Notes: a model not told the origin generated them from the letters alone. Shown: positions 33,890 to 43,768, counted from the first letter of the stretch. The stretch is DNA of 64,000 bases from a virus (IMGVR_UViG_3300047388_000163:1-64000), one strand, 5' to 3'. A program made the numbers and translations.

Positions 33890-34506
33890 TGCTGACCACC
33901 GTACCTGCGCCGATCGTCCGTCTTGCCTCCAAATCCGAGGAGGCTGAAATCATGGAGATGTGCCGGGAGATCCATGCCGAGAATGGCTTGGTCTCAATGT
34001 CAGAGCCGAAGGTGAAGGCGATGCTGAATCGCGCATTCAACCGGGAGGGTGGAATCATTGGGTTAATTGGCCAGCCTGGTTCGCTTGAGGCCATCATCAT
34101 GATTGTGATGACGAGCTTTTGGTCGAGTGAAGAGACGCATCTGGAGGAGCTTTTCTCTTACGTGCGAAGACCATTTCGGAGAAAGTTCAACGGGCCGGAT
34201 ATGCCTCACGCCGAGGCCTTGGTGAATTTCGCCAAGAAATGCTCCGATGATATCGGGGTGCCGCTGGTCATAGGCATCATCACAAATAACCGGATGGCTG
34301 GGAAGGTCCGACTTTACCGCAAGATACTGGGATATCCAGCAGGGGCATATTTTGTGGTCAACCCGAAATGGATCAACGGTAATGATCTGACCAATGAAGA
34401 CTTCTGGAAAACACCCTTTCCAAAAGATATTCAAGATGATAAACGACAAAAGAGAGAGCGCCATCAGGCATATTTGGCCAAATCATCAGCACGGCACCGG
34501 GGATAG
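33889..34506 (+). CDS. GNAT-family acetyltransferase-like protein
   Basis: 205 residues. The pattern IVRLASKSEEAEIMEMCREIHAENG, SLEAIIMIVMTSFWSSEETHLEELFSYVRRPFRRK and AEALVNFAKKCSDDIGVPLVIGIITNNRMAGKVRLYRKILG follows the GNAT fold: first helix, central beta hairpin, acetyl-CoA loop (RRPFRRK in place of Q/RxxGxG/A), and the last helix with Y-RK-LG. Such proteins are frequent next to tail genes in podophages. The substrate is unknown. Confidence 0.7.
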   Translation: MLTTVPAPIVRLASKSEEAEIMEMCREIHAENGLVSMSEPKVKAMLNRAFNREGGIIGLIGQPGSLEAIIMIVMTSFWSSEETHLEELFSYVRRPFRRKFNGPDMPHAEALVNFAKKCSDDIGVPLVIGIITNNRMAGKVRLYRKILGYPAGAYFVVNPKWINGNDLTNEDFWKTPFPKDIQDDKRQKRERHQAYLAKSSARHRG

Positions 34507-34538
34507 CATTTCCCTACCTGCTATAAGGACGGTTCCTT

Positions 34539-37500
34539 ATGTGTGGGAAGGGAAGCAATACCACAACCAGTGCTAGCACAACCTCAGCCGCTCCTCAGGC
34601 AACCTCAGCCTATCAAGCCCTTCTTGATCGCGCTCAGGGCGTAGCAGCTACCCCTTACCAAGCCTACACAGGCGAACTAACCGCTCCGATCAATTCCCAG
34701 CAGCAGGCCGGTATATCGGGCATCAACGCGGCTTCTGGACAGGCTCAGCCAGCAATCAATCAGGCGCTTGGCTTGGCGGCGGGCGCTGCTAATCCGCTCA
34801 CAGCCGCACAGATCCAGCAGTACCAGAACCCCTATACGCAGAACGTCATTGATGCGACGCAGGCGCAATTCAACAATCAGAATGCGCAACAGCAGCAGCA
34901 ATTGACAGGGAACGCCATTTCCCAAGGCGCGCTGGGTGGCAATCGTGTTGGGGTGGCACAGGCCAACCTTGCGGGACAGGAATCGCTTGCTCAGGCTCCA
35001 GTTATCGCGGGGCTATACAGCAATTCATATCAGCAGGGATTGGCGGCGGCTGGGCAGCAATTCCAGCAGAATCCCCTGGCTGCGGCTGGATCGATCGCCA
35101 ACTTCGGACTCGCGGGGCAAAATGCGGCTTTGACAGGCGCTGGAGCTCAGCTCGGGGCGGGCACTGTACAGCAGCAGACACAACAGCAGATCGATGCCGC
35201 GAATCAGGCGCAATACAATCAGCAGCAGGCCTATCCGTATCAGCAGACCCAATGGCTGGCTGGGCTTGATACCGGGGTGGGGCCTGGTTTGGGCTCCAGT
35301 TCAACCGGTCAGACGACCGCGCCTGCTCCGAACCAGTTTTCCCAATATGCTGGGCTTGGGTTAGCGGCGGCTTCGTTCCTAGCCCGCGGTGGTCGGGTCA
35401 GCCTTGGAGATGTCCAGCATTTTGACGGCGGTGGTGTAGCCAAGTCACCTTGGGGCAATGCGCCGTCATGGATACCCCAGATCACCCTTGGGAATGCCGC
35501 ACCTCATACCGGCAGCGCTCCGGGGGCGCCGAGCAATACGGCTCCGACGTTCGATTACAGCAAGATCATTGCGGCCAATAATAAGGATTCCAACGGGCTG
35601 TTGAGCGGCCCGTCATATGGCGGCGGTAACGTCTTCACCGATGCATATGGTGGTTCCAGCTCTAGTCCATTGGAAGGATTGAGCGCTGCGGATTATGGCG
35701 AGGGATTCGCCCGTGGAGGTGTGGCTGGATACGCCGATGGCGGTGCCACTTTCAACGAACGTTTTTCTGGTAACCCTAATCCAAGTTCATGGGACTATTT
35801 CAAAGCAGGGGCCAAGGATTTCGCCTCGGATGTTGGAAAGGTATTCAGTGGAGATACGAGCGGAACCACGTTCGATAATAGACGAGCCCTAATCAAGGGA
35901 CGTAACGGCTACGCCGATGGTGGCGCACCCGACGATCCATTTGGGGACCAAAACAGGGCAATTGCGTATGATATGCTGCGTAAGGGTCAAGGCATTCAAA
36001 CTCCGGTTGCGGAAACGCCAAACCAAGGCGTTGCTGCGGCGCCGGTATGGAACCCGGATCAGCCGTATCGGATGCCGGACCAAGCCGCAGTGGACGACTG
36101 GCGCGCAGGCAACCCATTGCCGGGCTCTGGGGTGGCTCCTGCTGCGTCTAGCGATGATGACGAGCCTTTGCCGCCTGAGATCACGGGCAAGCCCAGCGGG
36201 GCTCCTGCTGGCGTTGGTGGGGCTGATAGTGCGGCCATGTCTTTTGCGCCGGGTGTTGGATCTGCGGCACCGACAACCAATCCGATGGGGGCGACTTGGC
36301 AGCCAACTAGCCAACAGGCCCCTGATAACGGCGGCGGTCTGGGATTGTTCAATATGTCGCACAATGCTCGTTCTGGATTGCTGGCCGCAGGGCTTGGCAT
36401 GCTGGCGTCTCGATCGCCGAATCTAGGAAATGCGATCGGCGAAGGTGGTCTAGCGGGGATGTCCGCCTATGGCGCTGGCGAGGAACGCGACCGGAAGGTG
36501 GCTGAGGAAGCCGCAAAGCTATCCCGCGAGGCTCAGCAGCATGCGGAGGAAATGAAATATAAATATGATACTCTTGGAGAAAATATCCGAAGCCACAAGG
36601 CCAATGAAGAAAAGGAATACAAACCATCTTGGAGCGTCATCAGTGAGGCTGTTGATCCAGATACTGGTTTGGCAAAAAAGACCTATGGATGGGTGGATCC
36701 GAACAAAAAGGTAATCACGGATTCGTCTGGGAAGCCGATCGCGGCCAGCACATCACCGACACCACCTTCTACTGCGCCGAAAGATGCCAATCCTGATGCG
36801 ACAGGCGATGAATTTCTAAAGAGCGTGCCACCGGCCAGGGCCGCAAGGGCAAAGATGATCGGCGATTATGAGGAAAGCCCAGCCGATCTGCCTACACGTG
36901 GTGGCGTGAGAGCGGCTGCGGTTGCTGATGCCAAACGGTACAACAAGGACTTCAACGAACAGAACTATGCGGCATCACAGCGCGCGTACACTAATTTCGT
37001 GGCGGGACCTGAGGCTAGAACGGTTCGCTCATTGAATGTGGCCACAGATCACCTCGATACGCTAAGGCAGGCCGCAGCCGCCCTGAAGAATGGTCAAATT
37101 CCTGTACTGAATTCCATAGTGAATAAATATCGGGAAGCCACTGGTTCGCCGCTGACCACAGATTTCGATTCCATCAAGCAGGCGGTGAGCTCTGAAATAG
37201 CCAAGACCATCGTGGGCGGCCAAACTGCGCTTCAAGATCGTGATGAAATGTCCAACAGAGCGCGCAATGCAGATTCTTCAGAGCAGCTTTTTGGCATTTT
37301 CGATCAATTCACCAAACTGATGGGCGGCCAGATGAAGGGCCTCCGTCAGCAATATGAGGCTGGGACCTATAGGAAGGATTTCGATCGGTATCTGTTGCCA
37401 TCCACAAAAGCGGCAATTGACGCTGTTTCAAAGGATGTGCAGCCAACTTATGAGAAACCGAAGGCACCGGATGCAGCGGTTGCAAAGCTGAAAGCTAACC

Positions 37501-37568
37501 CTGAATTGGCTCCGGCATTCGATCAGAAATACGGTGTAGGCGCATCACGTCAATATTTAGGCCAGTAA
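34539..37568 (+). CDS. Large internal/ejection protein 1
   Basis: 1009 residues. N-terminus MCGKGSNTTT then Ala/Gln/Asn-rich helices (AYQALLDRAQGVAATPYQAY, VIDATQAQFNNQNAQQQQQL) typical of podophage injection proteins. Residues about 285-460 carry RGG/DGG motifs (LARGGRVSLGDVQHFDGGG, FARGGVAGYADGG, KGRNGYADGGA). A Pro/Gly linker follows, then a helical C-terminal half (RTVRSLNVATDHLDTLRQAA). Probably packaged in the capsid and ejected to form a channel across the envelope. It overlaps the next gene by one base. Confidence 0.65.
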   Translation: MCGKGSNTTTSASTTSAAPQATSAYQALLDRAQGVAATPYQAYTGELTAPINSQQQAGISGINAASGQAQPAINQALGLAAGAANPLTAAQIQQYQNPYTQNVIDATQAQFNNQNAQQQQQLTGNAISQGALGGNRVGVAQANLAGQESLAQAPVIAGLYSNSYQQGLAAAGQQFQQNPLAAAGSIANFGLAGQNAALTGAGAQLGAGTVQQQTQQQIDAANQAQYNQQQAYPYQQTQWLAGLDTGVGPGLGSSSTGQTTAPAPNQFSQYAGLGLAAASFLARGGRVSLGDVQHFDGGGVAKSPWGNAPSWIPQITLGNAAPHTGSAPGAPSNTAPTFDYSKIIAANNKDSNGLLSGPSYGGGNVFTDAYGGSSSSPLEGLSAADYGEGFARGGVAGYADGGATFNERFSGNPNPSSWDYFKAGAKDFASDVGKVFSGDTSGTTFDNRRALIKGRNGYADGGAPDDPFGDQNRAIAYDMLRKGQGIQTPVAETPNQGVAAAPVWNPDQPYRMPDQAAVDDWRAGNPLPGSGVAPAASSDDDEPLPPEITGKPSGAPAGVGGADSAAMSFAPGVGSAAPTTNPMGATWQPTSQQAPDNGGGLGLFNMSHNARSGLLAAGLGMLASRSPNLGNAIGEGGLAGMSAYGAGEERDRKVAEEAAKLSREAQQHAEEMKYKYDTLGENIRSHKANEEKEYKPSWSVISEAVDPDTGLAKKTYGWVDPNKKVITDSSGKPIAASTSPTPPSTAPKDANPDATGDEFLKSVPPARAARAKMIGDYEESPADLPTRGGVRAAAVADAKRYNKDFNEQNYAASQRAYTNFVAGPEARTVRSLNVATDHLDTLRQAAAALKNGQIPVLNSIVNKYREATGSPLTTDFDSIKQAVSSEIAKTIVGGQTALQDRDEMSNRARNADSSEQLFGIFDQFTKLMGGQMKGLRQQYEAGTYRKDFDRYLLPSTKAAIDAVSKDVQPTYEKPKAPDAAVAKLKANPELAPAFDQKYGVGASRQYLGQ

Positions 37569-40500
37569 TGAAGCATCATCCACAGAGCACGGCAGCAGAA
37601 CGGTTCAAGCGGTTGATCGCTTACGATCCTATGTCTGGTCTCCATCGTGGAAAACGTGCTGATGGTGGCCGCGTAAACATGGGAGAAGTGAATACCAATC
37701 CGACCGAAGGCCAGAAGCTAGCAGGTAACTATCGCAAGGGTCATACTAGAATCCATGGTTTGGATATTTCAATCGAAAATCCAAGAGGTTCAATTCGCAC
37801 TGCAAAAGATGGAAGTTGGAAAGTGCGGATGCCCTGTGCATATGGGTACATCAGAGGAACAGAAGGCTCAGACGGTGATCATGTTGACTGCTACCTTGGG
37901 CCTCATTTGAAATCACCGCATGTGTTTGTAATTGACCAGAATGATTTGCGCACTGGCAAGCACGATGAACACAAGTGCATGATTGGATTTGGCAGCAAGA
38001 CACAAGCCAAGGAGGCCTATCATCAGGCATTTTCGGATGGCAAAGGCAAAGATAGGATTGGGCATATTGAGACGCTAAGCGTTCCGATGTTCAAGCTTTG
38101 GCTCTCTCATGGCAACACCAAGAAGCCCATCAAGCGCGCTTCTGGCGGTAGTGTTCGCAAACCGGGATCAACCTATAATACTGAGCTAAGCCCATTGGAT
38201 GAAATGGCTTACCGCCAATGGGTAAAGGACAACAATGTCCCGACAAATCCTGATGCTACAGCGGTGCAGGATTATGACATGCGTGGATTTTACCAAGGTC
38301 TGCAGCAACAGAACCCGCGCGCTCAATCGGCAATAGATCCAAACGATAGTCAGATGCATTACCCTGATTATTGGAAAACACCGATTCATCAGACATTTTC
38401 CAATGAAAGCCAGTGGGCACCGGCTAACGCACCGTCATGGACCGATGACGATAAGTTGGTTCAGCCCAACGGAAGGGTGGTGTTTGATGACAGAAATAAG
38501 CCATCTGATGCCGCGCAATTACTAACAGTTCCAAGGGCCGGCGGCGGCAATGTTCGAAAGCCTCGGTTTGCTGATTTCCGCCGATCGGAAAACATTGAGG
38601 ATCGGCGCAATGATAATTCTCCTGTCGAAAATAAACCTTGGGGCTTTGATGCAGAACCATGGGCAAGTGAACAAATTGCCGCTACTAGCGATTATAACCC
38701 ATTGTCGGAAGGATTAGGAATCGGAGACATATATTACACTCGCAATCAAAGAGCTGATGGCGGTCGGGTCCATATGGCAGATGGTGGCACTCCGAATCCG
38801 TTCGATGATTTCGATAACCAGCATGCCAGCACTCATGCGTCTAATCCATTTGATGATTTCGACACGCCGGCGAAAACAGCACCATCCGGCGGAATTGCCT
38901 CATATCTGCCAAAGGCAATAACGGATGTCCCGCATGAAATGTATCAGGCTGGTGCCGAGCAGATTGGGAATATCAAAAACGCGTGGAATGAACGGCATGC
39001 AAGACACGAGGCTCAGGCAATCAAGGATAGCGGTCCTAATGCATCGTTCTTTGATCCGGGAGCAATGGTTAATTCCCTGAAGGATGTGGCCGACACCGGA
39101 AAGATGGTTCTAGGCGCAGCTTCAATCATTCCTTCAACCTTGATTGCAGGTCCTGCAAGATCATTGATAGGCCATCCCTTGGCCGATGCTGAGCATTTGG
39201 TTGGATCAATCATCAATCCCCAACAGGCTGCTAAGGATAACCCTGAGCAGATGTATCAGACTGCGAAGGGTGACGTAGATACGGCGCTATCTGCCGTCCG
39301 ACCGCGTGGCCCTATGGTCAAAGCTCCGTCTGTGCCTGGCACTATAGCGGGGCCGCATGAGATCCCGGCCGATGCACCGTCATATCAGCATCCGAGCCAA
39401 ATTCCCGCGCCTCCCCCGCCGGAATCCGTAGCCAATACTCAGGCAGCAGATGAGTTCGGCATCAAGCTGTCGCGAGGGCAGGCAACTGGGGATCTGGATA
39501 CGATCCGCTATGAAGACATGGCTGCGCGCGGTGCCTATGGAAAGGATCTCCAAGACAAAGCGGTGCCATTCTTTGAGAAGCAATTCCAAGACACCCAAGC
39601 TGCTGGTCATGCAGTAGGCCAGCAGACGGCCAGAACGGCACCTGTAGCTGATACGCCTTCTGACGCAGCCTCCGCTGTTGGATCTGAGGTAGCCGATCGT
39701 GCGGCCCGCGCTAGGGCACTACAGGCCCAGACAGAACAACAGGCGGCGACCGAAGCGGAGTCACAACGCGGCATTCTGTCAGATCAGAACCGAGCTCTGA
39801 GCGATGCCCTGCGAGGCAGTTCACTCCCGATTGCCAATCCAACCGAGGCGGGGGAAGTAGTTGGCGCTAATGTGCGCCAAGCTGCGGCAGCAAATCGCGC
39901 GGAGTTTCAGGCTCGATACCGAGAATTTGGGGAGTTGCCCGGCGAATTTCGTGTGGATGCTGTGCGCGGTTTGGGAACGCGTGTCCGTAATGAAATTGGC
40001 GGGGGCGATAATCCGATTATCATTGATGACCAGCTTACGCCGGCAGCATCGCGGGCTATCCAGGCGTTGGATGAAATGTCTGTGCCGCGCATTCAGAATC
40101 GTGCCAGTCCCAATGCGGCACCAAATCCTGATGAAATTGCGGGCGTAAATCTCCGCGGCATTGATCAGATGCGCAAGAAACTGGTGGCCTATTATCAGGC
40201 AGCCAGGACCAATCCGACCGATGCACGAGCCGTTCAGGGAATCATTCATGGTTTCGATGGCCAGATTGAGCGCGCCATTACGGAAGGGCTGTTCTCTGGC
40301 GATCCAAGGGCGCTGGAGGCTCTGCAGGAAGCACGGGCGTCCTATGCCAGGTATCGGCGGACATTCAGCCCTCAAGGCGCTGGCGACGACGTAGGCACCG
40401 CCATGCGCCGAATTGTGGAGCGCAATGCCACGCCGGAAGAAACCGCCAACATGATCATTGGATCTGGGAAAATAGGTAACTCAGGTTTGCCGGTTCGGAT

Positions 40501-41569
40501 AGCCGATCGGCTTGAACAGGTACTAGGGGCTGATTCGGATAGTTGGAGCGCGCTGAGACAAGCCATGTGGCAGAAGGCGTCACAGGTTCGTAATTCCGCA
40601 GGGGTTGTGGATCCGGCCAAGTCTGCGCAGAGCATCAACGATTTTACTGGAACGACACTCGCGCAGCGCATGTTTACCGCTCAGGAACGCGCGGCCATGC
40701 GGGCTCATGCCCAAGGCATCCAGGATCTGGACAGGAACATTGAGCAGCTACCGGCCACCCGGACCGCGGAGCGCACACGACAAGCCTATCAGGATACGTT
40801 TGGCGGGGCTGATCTTGGCGGCACGCCGAAGGCTGTATTTCAGAAAATGGTGCAGGGAACTGCCACACCAGAAGAAATAGCCAACGGTGTTTTCAAGGTA
40901 ATCGGTGCCGGAAATCCTGGCCATGTTACACGGGCTTTGCAGGCTATTGAACGAATTGTTGGGCCGAATAGCGACGCCATGGGCGCGATTCGCCAAGGGG
41001 TGTGGCAAAAGCTCACTCAGGCAGCCGCTGGCAAGGATCAGCCAGGAGCTCAAAAGGCCATGCAGGCAATCAATGAATTCCTAAATGGATCTGGAAAGAC
41101 GATTGCCGAACAACTTTATTCGCCCTCTGAATTGGCTCTTATGGATCGATACCAGAAAGCCTTGAAGCTTACTATCATCCCGAAATATGCTAGAACAAAT
41201 TCCGATACGGCTCCGGCTTTGTTGGCTGCGGTGCGTAAATACGCAGGAATGGTCGGATCTGCTCTTGGGGTTGTCGGGCTTGGAGGAGCAGAGGGCGGAT
41301 TGTCGGGGTATGCGGTTTCCAAGCTGTTGGACAAAGGCGGGGAGAAGTTTCTAGCGGCTCGTCAATCCAAGAAGTTGGAAAATTCGCTCAACAATGTTGT
41401 ACCGCCGCCGGTTAAGCCCGTCACTCCACCGTCACCGAAATCAGCGCGTATTCTTCCGTTGAGTGTTCAGCCGGGATATAGAGGTCCTGGACTTGGTAGT
41501 CTGCAAGGCCCCGTGCCAGCAGATGCCGATGAGAAAAAGAAACGCCCCGGTGGGATAGGGCACGCATAA
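37568..41569 (+). CDS. Giant ejection protein with inorganic-pyrophosphatase-like N-terminal domain
   Basis: 1333 residues. About 55-185 match the 'InPase' domain described in phage polyvalent proteins: GNYRKGHTRIHGLDISIENP, MPCAYGYIRGTEGSDGDHVDCYLG, VFVIDQND, DEHKCMIGF and FKLWL. Asp and His clusters would bind metal. RADGGRV motifs lie near residues 35 and 395, and RASGGSV near 190. The remainder is long helical sequence (about 640-1250) ending in Pro-rich tails, like an ejected inner-core protein. The domain may act in the cell on entering with the DNA, possibly in early takeover. The biochemical activity is predicted only. Confidence 0.7.
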   Translation: MKHHPQSTAAERFKRLIAYDPMSGLHRGKRADGGRVNMGEVNTNPTEGQKLAGNYRKGHTRIHGLDISIENPRGSIRTAKDGSWKVRMPCAYGYIRGTEGSDGDHVDCYLGPHLKSPHVFVIDQNDLRTGKHDEHKCMIGFGSKTQAKEAYHQAFSDGKGKDRIGHIETLSVPMFKLWLSHGNTKKPIKRASGGSVRKPGSTYNTELSPLDEMAYRQWVKDNNVPTNPDATAVQDYDMRGFYQGLQQQNPRAQSAIDPNDSQMHYPDYWKTPIHQTFSNESQWAPANAPSWTDDDKLVQPNGRVVFDDRNKPSDAAQLLTVPRAGGGNVRKPRFADFRRSENIEDRRNDNSPVENKPWGFDAEPWASEQIAATSDYNPLSEGLGIGDIYYTRNQRADGGRVHMADGGTPNPFDDFDNQHASTHASNPFDDFDTPAKTAPSGGIASYLPKAITDVPHEMYQAGAEQIGNIKNAWNERHARHEAQAIKDSGPNASFFDPGAMVNSLKDVADTGKMVLGAASIIPSTLIAGPARSLIGHPLADAEHLVGSIINPQQAAKDNPEQMYQTAKGDVDTALSAVRPRGPMVKAPSVPGTIAGPHEIPADAPSYQHPSQIPAPPPPESVANTQAADEFGIKLSRGQATGDLDTIRYEDMAARGAYGKDLQDKAVPFFEKQFQDTQAAGHAVGQQTARTAPVADTPSDAASAVGSEVADRAARARALQAQTEQQAATEAESQRGILSDQNRALSDALRGSSLPIANPTEAGEVVGANVRQAAAANRAEFQARYREFGELPGEFRVDAVRGLGTRVRNEIGGGDNPIIIDDQLTPAASRAIQALDEMSVPRIQNRASPNAAPNPDEIAGVNLRGIDQMRKKLVAYYQAARTNPTDARAVQGIIHGFDGQIERAITEGLFSGDPRALEALQEARASYARYRRTFSPQGAGDDVGTAMRRIVERNATPEETANMIIGSGKIGNSGLPVRIADRLEQVLGADSDSWSALRQAMWQKASQVRNSAGVVDPAKSAQSINDFTGTTLAQRMFTAQERAAMRAHAQGIQDLDRNIEQLPATRTAERTRQAYQDTFGGADLGGTPKAVFQKMVQGTATPEEIANGVFKVIGAGNPGHVTRALQAIERIVGPNSDAMGAIRQGVWQKLTQAAAGKDQPGAQKAMQAINEFLNGSGKTIAEQLYSPSELALMDRYQKALKLTIIPKYARTNSDTAPALLAAVRKYAGMVGSALGVVGLGGAEGGLSGYAVSKLLDKGGEKFLAARQSKKLENSLNNVVPPPVKPVTPPSPKSARILPLSVQPGYRGPGLGSLQGPVPADADEKKKRPGGIGHA

Positions 41570-41594
41570 CCAAACAATTACAAGGTAAATTAAT

Positions 41595-42173
41595 ATGATG
41601 CCAACCAGCCATGATCGAAGCTTCATTCCGTATCCTTTGGGTTCAGATCCGCAGTTTGAAAAATGCTTGCCTGACACTTTGAAGCAGGAGGGCGGTTATT
41701 CGAATGATGCCCATGATCCTGGTGGAATGACCATGGAGGGCATCATCCAGCGCGAGTACGACAGCAAGCGCAAACAATGGGGTCTCCCGACACAATGGGT
41801 GAAAAAGATCAGCGCTGACGAAATGAGGACGATCTACTACACGGATTATTGGCTGCCATACTGCCCTTCCTTGGATGCCGGATTGGATCTGGAGTTTTTC
41901 GATCTCTGCGTCAATGGTGGACAACACCGGGCTATCGTGACCTTACAGAGAGCGCTGGGCATCTCTGATGATGGAATGTGGGGGCAGCAGACCTCTGCCG
42001 CTGTCGGTAAATTGGCAGCCTCTGGAGACATTCTATCAGCTATTGAAAGACTTAAGGTTGAGCGAGAGAAGTTTTATCGTTCGCTGACGACATTCCGGTA
42101 TTTCGGCAAAGATTGGATCCGGCGCAGCGAGGAAATTGCTGAGCAAGGCACTGAAATGGAAAAAACGGCATGA
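41595..42173 (+). CDS. Endolysin, glycoside hydrolase family 108
   Basis: 192 residues. Residues 28-50 read TLKQEGGYSNDAHDPGGMTMEGI, the GH108 active-site signature with catalytic Glu 32. Then YDSKRKQWGLP, DEMRTIYYTDYWLPY, FFDLCVNGGQHRA and a peptidoglycan-binding C-terminal region (LQRALGISDDGMWGQQT). Cuts the glycan of peptidoglycan for host lysis. No signal peptide, so it depends on a holin. Overlaps the next gene by 4 nt. Confidence 0.88.
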   Translation: MMPTSHDRSFIPYPLGSDPQFEKCLPDTLKQEGGYSNDAHDPGGMTMEGIIQREYDSKRKQWGLPTQWVKKISADEMRTIYYTDYWLPYCPSLDAGLDLEFFDLCVNGGQHRAIVTLQRALGISDDGMWGQQTSAAVGKLAASGDILSAIERLKVEREKFYRSLTTFRYFGKDWIRRSEEIAEQGTEMEKTA

Positions 42174-42373
42174 AACGCCAACTAGCCTTGTCAGCGATCG
42201 ATGCCGCTTTCTGCGATGGCCTCAAGCTGATTTACGAGCGATTGGTCAGCAACATGAGCGAGCAATCTCATGAGGTGGCTAACGCTGAGTTCACGCGAGG
42301 TCTGGATATTAGGCATACCGCATATTCCAAAGCCCGCGCAGTGGTTGAAGCGTTTTTCCCGGAGGGACAATGA
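42170..42373 (+). CDS. Hypothetical lysis-module protein
   Basis: 67 residues, helical (LSAIDAAFCDGLKLIYERLV), no membrane segment. Coupled on both sides. Function unknown. Confidence 0.55.
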   Translation: MKRQLALSAIDAAFCDGLKLIYERLVSNMSEQSHEVANAEFTRGLDIRHTAYSKARAVVEAFFPEGQ

Positions 42374-42651
42374 TCAGGATCGTTGCATTTCTGCTTCTCA
42401 CCACTTCGGCATTTGCTGGCGATCGGGTCTATGCTGATCCGCGCTGCGATGGACCCGGCCGATATGATGCCATGCGCGATGGCGCGAATTGCTCGAATCC
42501 AGCATCAATGCCGATATGCCCGCCAGATCATCCGAATCTGATACAAGATGCTCAGGGGCCATATTGTGTTGATTTCAGCCGGGCTGCCAGCGTCCCGGCA
42601 CAGCCGGCCGCTACGACAGGTGCCAGTCCATATTCGGGGCATGGTCATTGA
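42370..42651 (+). CDS. Secreted Cys-rich small protein
   Basis: 93 residues with signal peptide (RIVAFLLLTTSAFA, cleavage before GDR). The mature part has four Cys (CDGPGR, NCSNP, PICPP, YCVDF) that could form two disulfides in the periplasm, and a Pro/Ala-rich tail. In the lysis cluster it might act as an accessory periplasmic factor. It lacks the lipobox of an Rz1 spanin. It resembles in style the minus-strand protein at 48076-48366. Confidence 0.6.
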   Translation: MIRIVAFLLLTTSAFAGDRVYADPRCDGPGRYDAMRDGANCSNPASMPICPPDHPNLIQDAQGPYCVDFSRAASVPAQPAATTGASPYSGHGH

Positions 42652-42776
42652 TGCCAAATCGCCATGATGTTAATCCAAGGAGCGTCGCAGATAGTCAGGA
42701 TCTGATAGGACTCGCTACTTTTGTCGTGGCAGTAGTGATCCTAGTCATACTTATTATTTGTGTTTTTACACACTGA
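42651..42776 (+). CDS. 41-residue single-helix membrane protein
   Basis: Starts at ATG 42651 within a TGATG overlap and encodes a polar N-terminus, then one long hydrophobic helix (LATFVVAVVILVILIICVF). Candidate small holin or antiholin; the class cannot be decided from the sequence. Confidence 0.5.
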   Translation: MPNRHDVNPRSVADSQDLIGLATFVVAVVILVILIICVFTH

Positions 42777-42787
42777 GGAGAAAAGGC

Positions 42788-43768
42788 ATGGATATCAATA
42801 AAGCTATTGAATCGATGTGGTCAATCGTAAAGCCACAGATTTCCAGTCTGATAAGGGGCGGCTTCAAGGTCGTCGCCGGAATGATCGGCGGTTGGGGCGC
42901 GCTGAAGAATCCGGGTAGTCAAGAGCAGTTCATTGACCTCGGAACCGCCGTTGTCCTATACCTGATTGGGCAGGGATGGTCGTGGTGGCAGGCTAGCGGA
43001 CAGGATTTTGTCAAGGCTCAGTTTGAGGTAATCCAGGCCAAGACGCTTGCTCAGGCGCAGAAATTGAGGACGGCTGGGATCCCTCAGGTGACCGTCAAGG
43101 AGATCGCGCAGCAAAGCCCGACGATGACGCTAGCTGAGACTGCCAAAGTGATACCGACATTGCCGGCTGAGATCCAGGCAAATATCTCGCCAACGGCGGC
43201 AGCCAAGATCGTTGCCGTGCTTGCCATCATGATCATCGCCATGTTTTTTTCTGGACTTGATCCGGCGAGCGCTCAGGTCCGGCAAAAGGCAACCGCTACA
43301 GCTCCGGCAGCCGTTGATACACCAGCACCGGATCAGAAATGCTTGATCCCATGGGATCCTCTGAAGCTATGCGGAGTGCTCACCGGAAATGCGGCGGATG
43401 ACTTCAAACGCGTAGTGAAGCGGATTCAATTGGTAGGCAAGACAGATCTGCAGTATGCCGCACTCAAGGCTATCAATGCCAATACGCCAGCTTCTAAGGT
43501 GCGCCTTCAATGCTTGAATGGTGTCTTGGACATGAAGGCAAAGTTCGAAGATGACCTCAAGGATTCCACCGGAACGGTAGTTCCGAGGCCGGACCCAGAC
43601 GCCATCACGGTGATTGAAGAAACGGCCGAACTCGTTGATGCATTGGCACCGCAAGGGGCTCTATTCACATCCTGCGCTGGCGCGGCTCAGTTGTTCAAGA
43701 CGAGCACCTTGGCGGCTATCAACGGCCTTGTTACGGGTGCTGTCGGCCTCGTGGCGATGGGTGGATGA
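42788..43768 (+). CDS. Holin-like membrane protein with long C-terminal domain
   Basis: 326 residues from ATG 42788 (GAGGAGAAAAGG upstream). About 18-60 has SLIRGGFKVVAGMIGGWGAL and LGTAVVLYLIGQGWSWW, a two-helix holin pattern like that of Pam3 gp28-type holins. A third hydrophobic stretch (IVAVLAIMIIAMFFSGLDPASA, about 140-160) looks like a signal or anchor. It is followed by a soluble domain with four Cys. It may be a holin fused to a periplasmic domain. Confidence 0.55.
   Translation: MDINKAIESMWSIVKPQISSLIRGGFKVVAGMIGGWGALKNPGSQEQFIDLGTAVVLYLIGQGWSWWQASGQDFVKAQFEVIQAKTLAQAQKLRTAGIPQVTVKEIAQQSPTMTLAETAKVIPTLPAEIQANISPTAAAKIVAVLAIMIIAMFFSGLDPASAQVRQKATATAPAAVDTPAPDQKCLIPWDPLKLCGVLTGNAADDFKRVVKRIQLVGKTDLQYAALKAINANTPASKVRLQCLNGVLDMKAKFEDDLKDSTGTVVPRPDPDAITVIEETAELVDALAPQGALFTSCAGAAQLFKTSTLAAINGLVTGAVGLVAMGG

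Noticed and set aside
10340-34506. Genome-wide reassignment of TAG to Gln
   Set aside because: Genes at 10342, 12974, 14068, 19666, 21570, 24199, 24570 and 34506 end in TAG with the next gene starting close by, so TAG works as a stop in most places.
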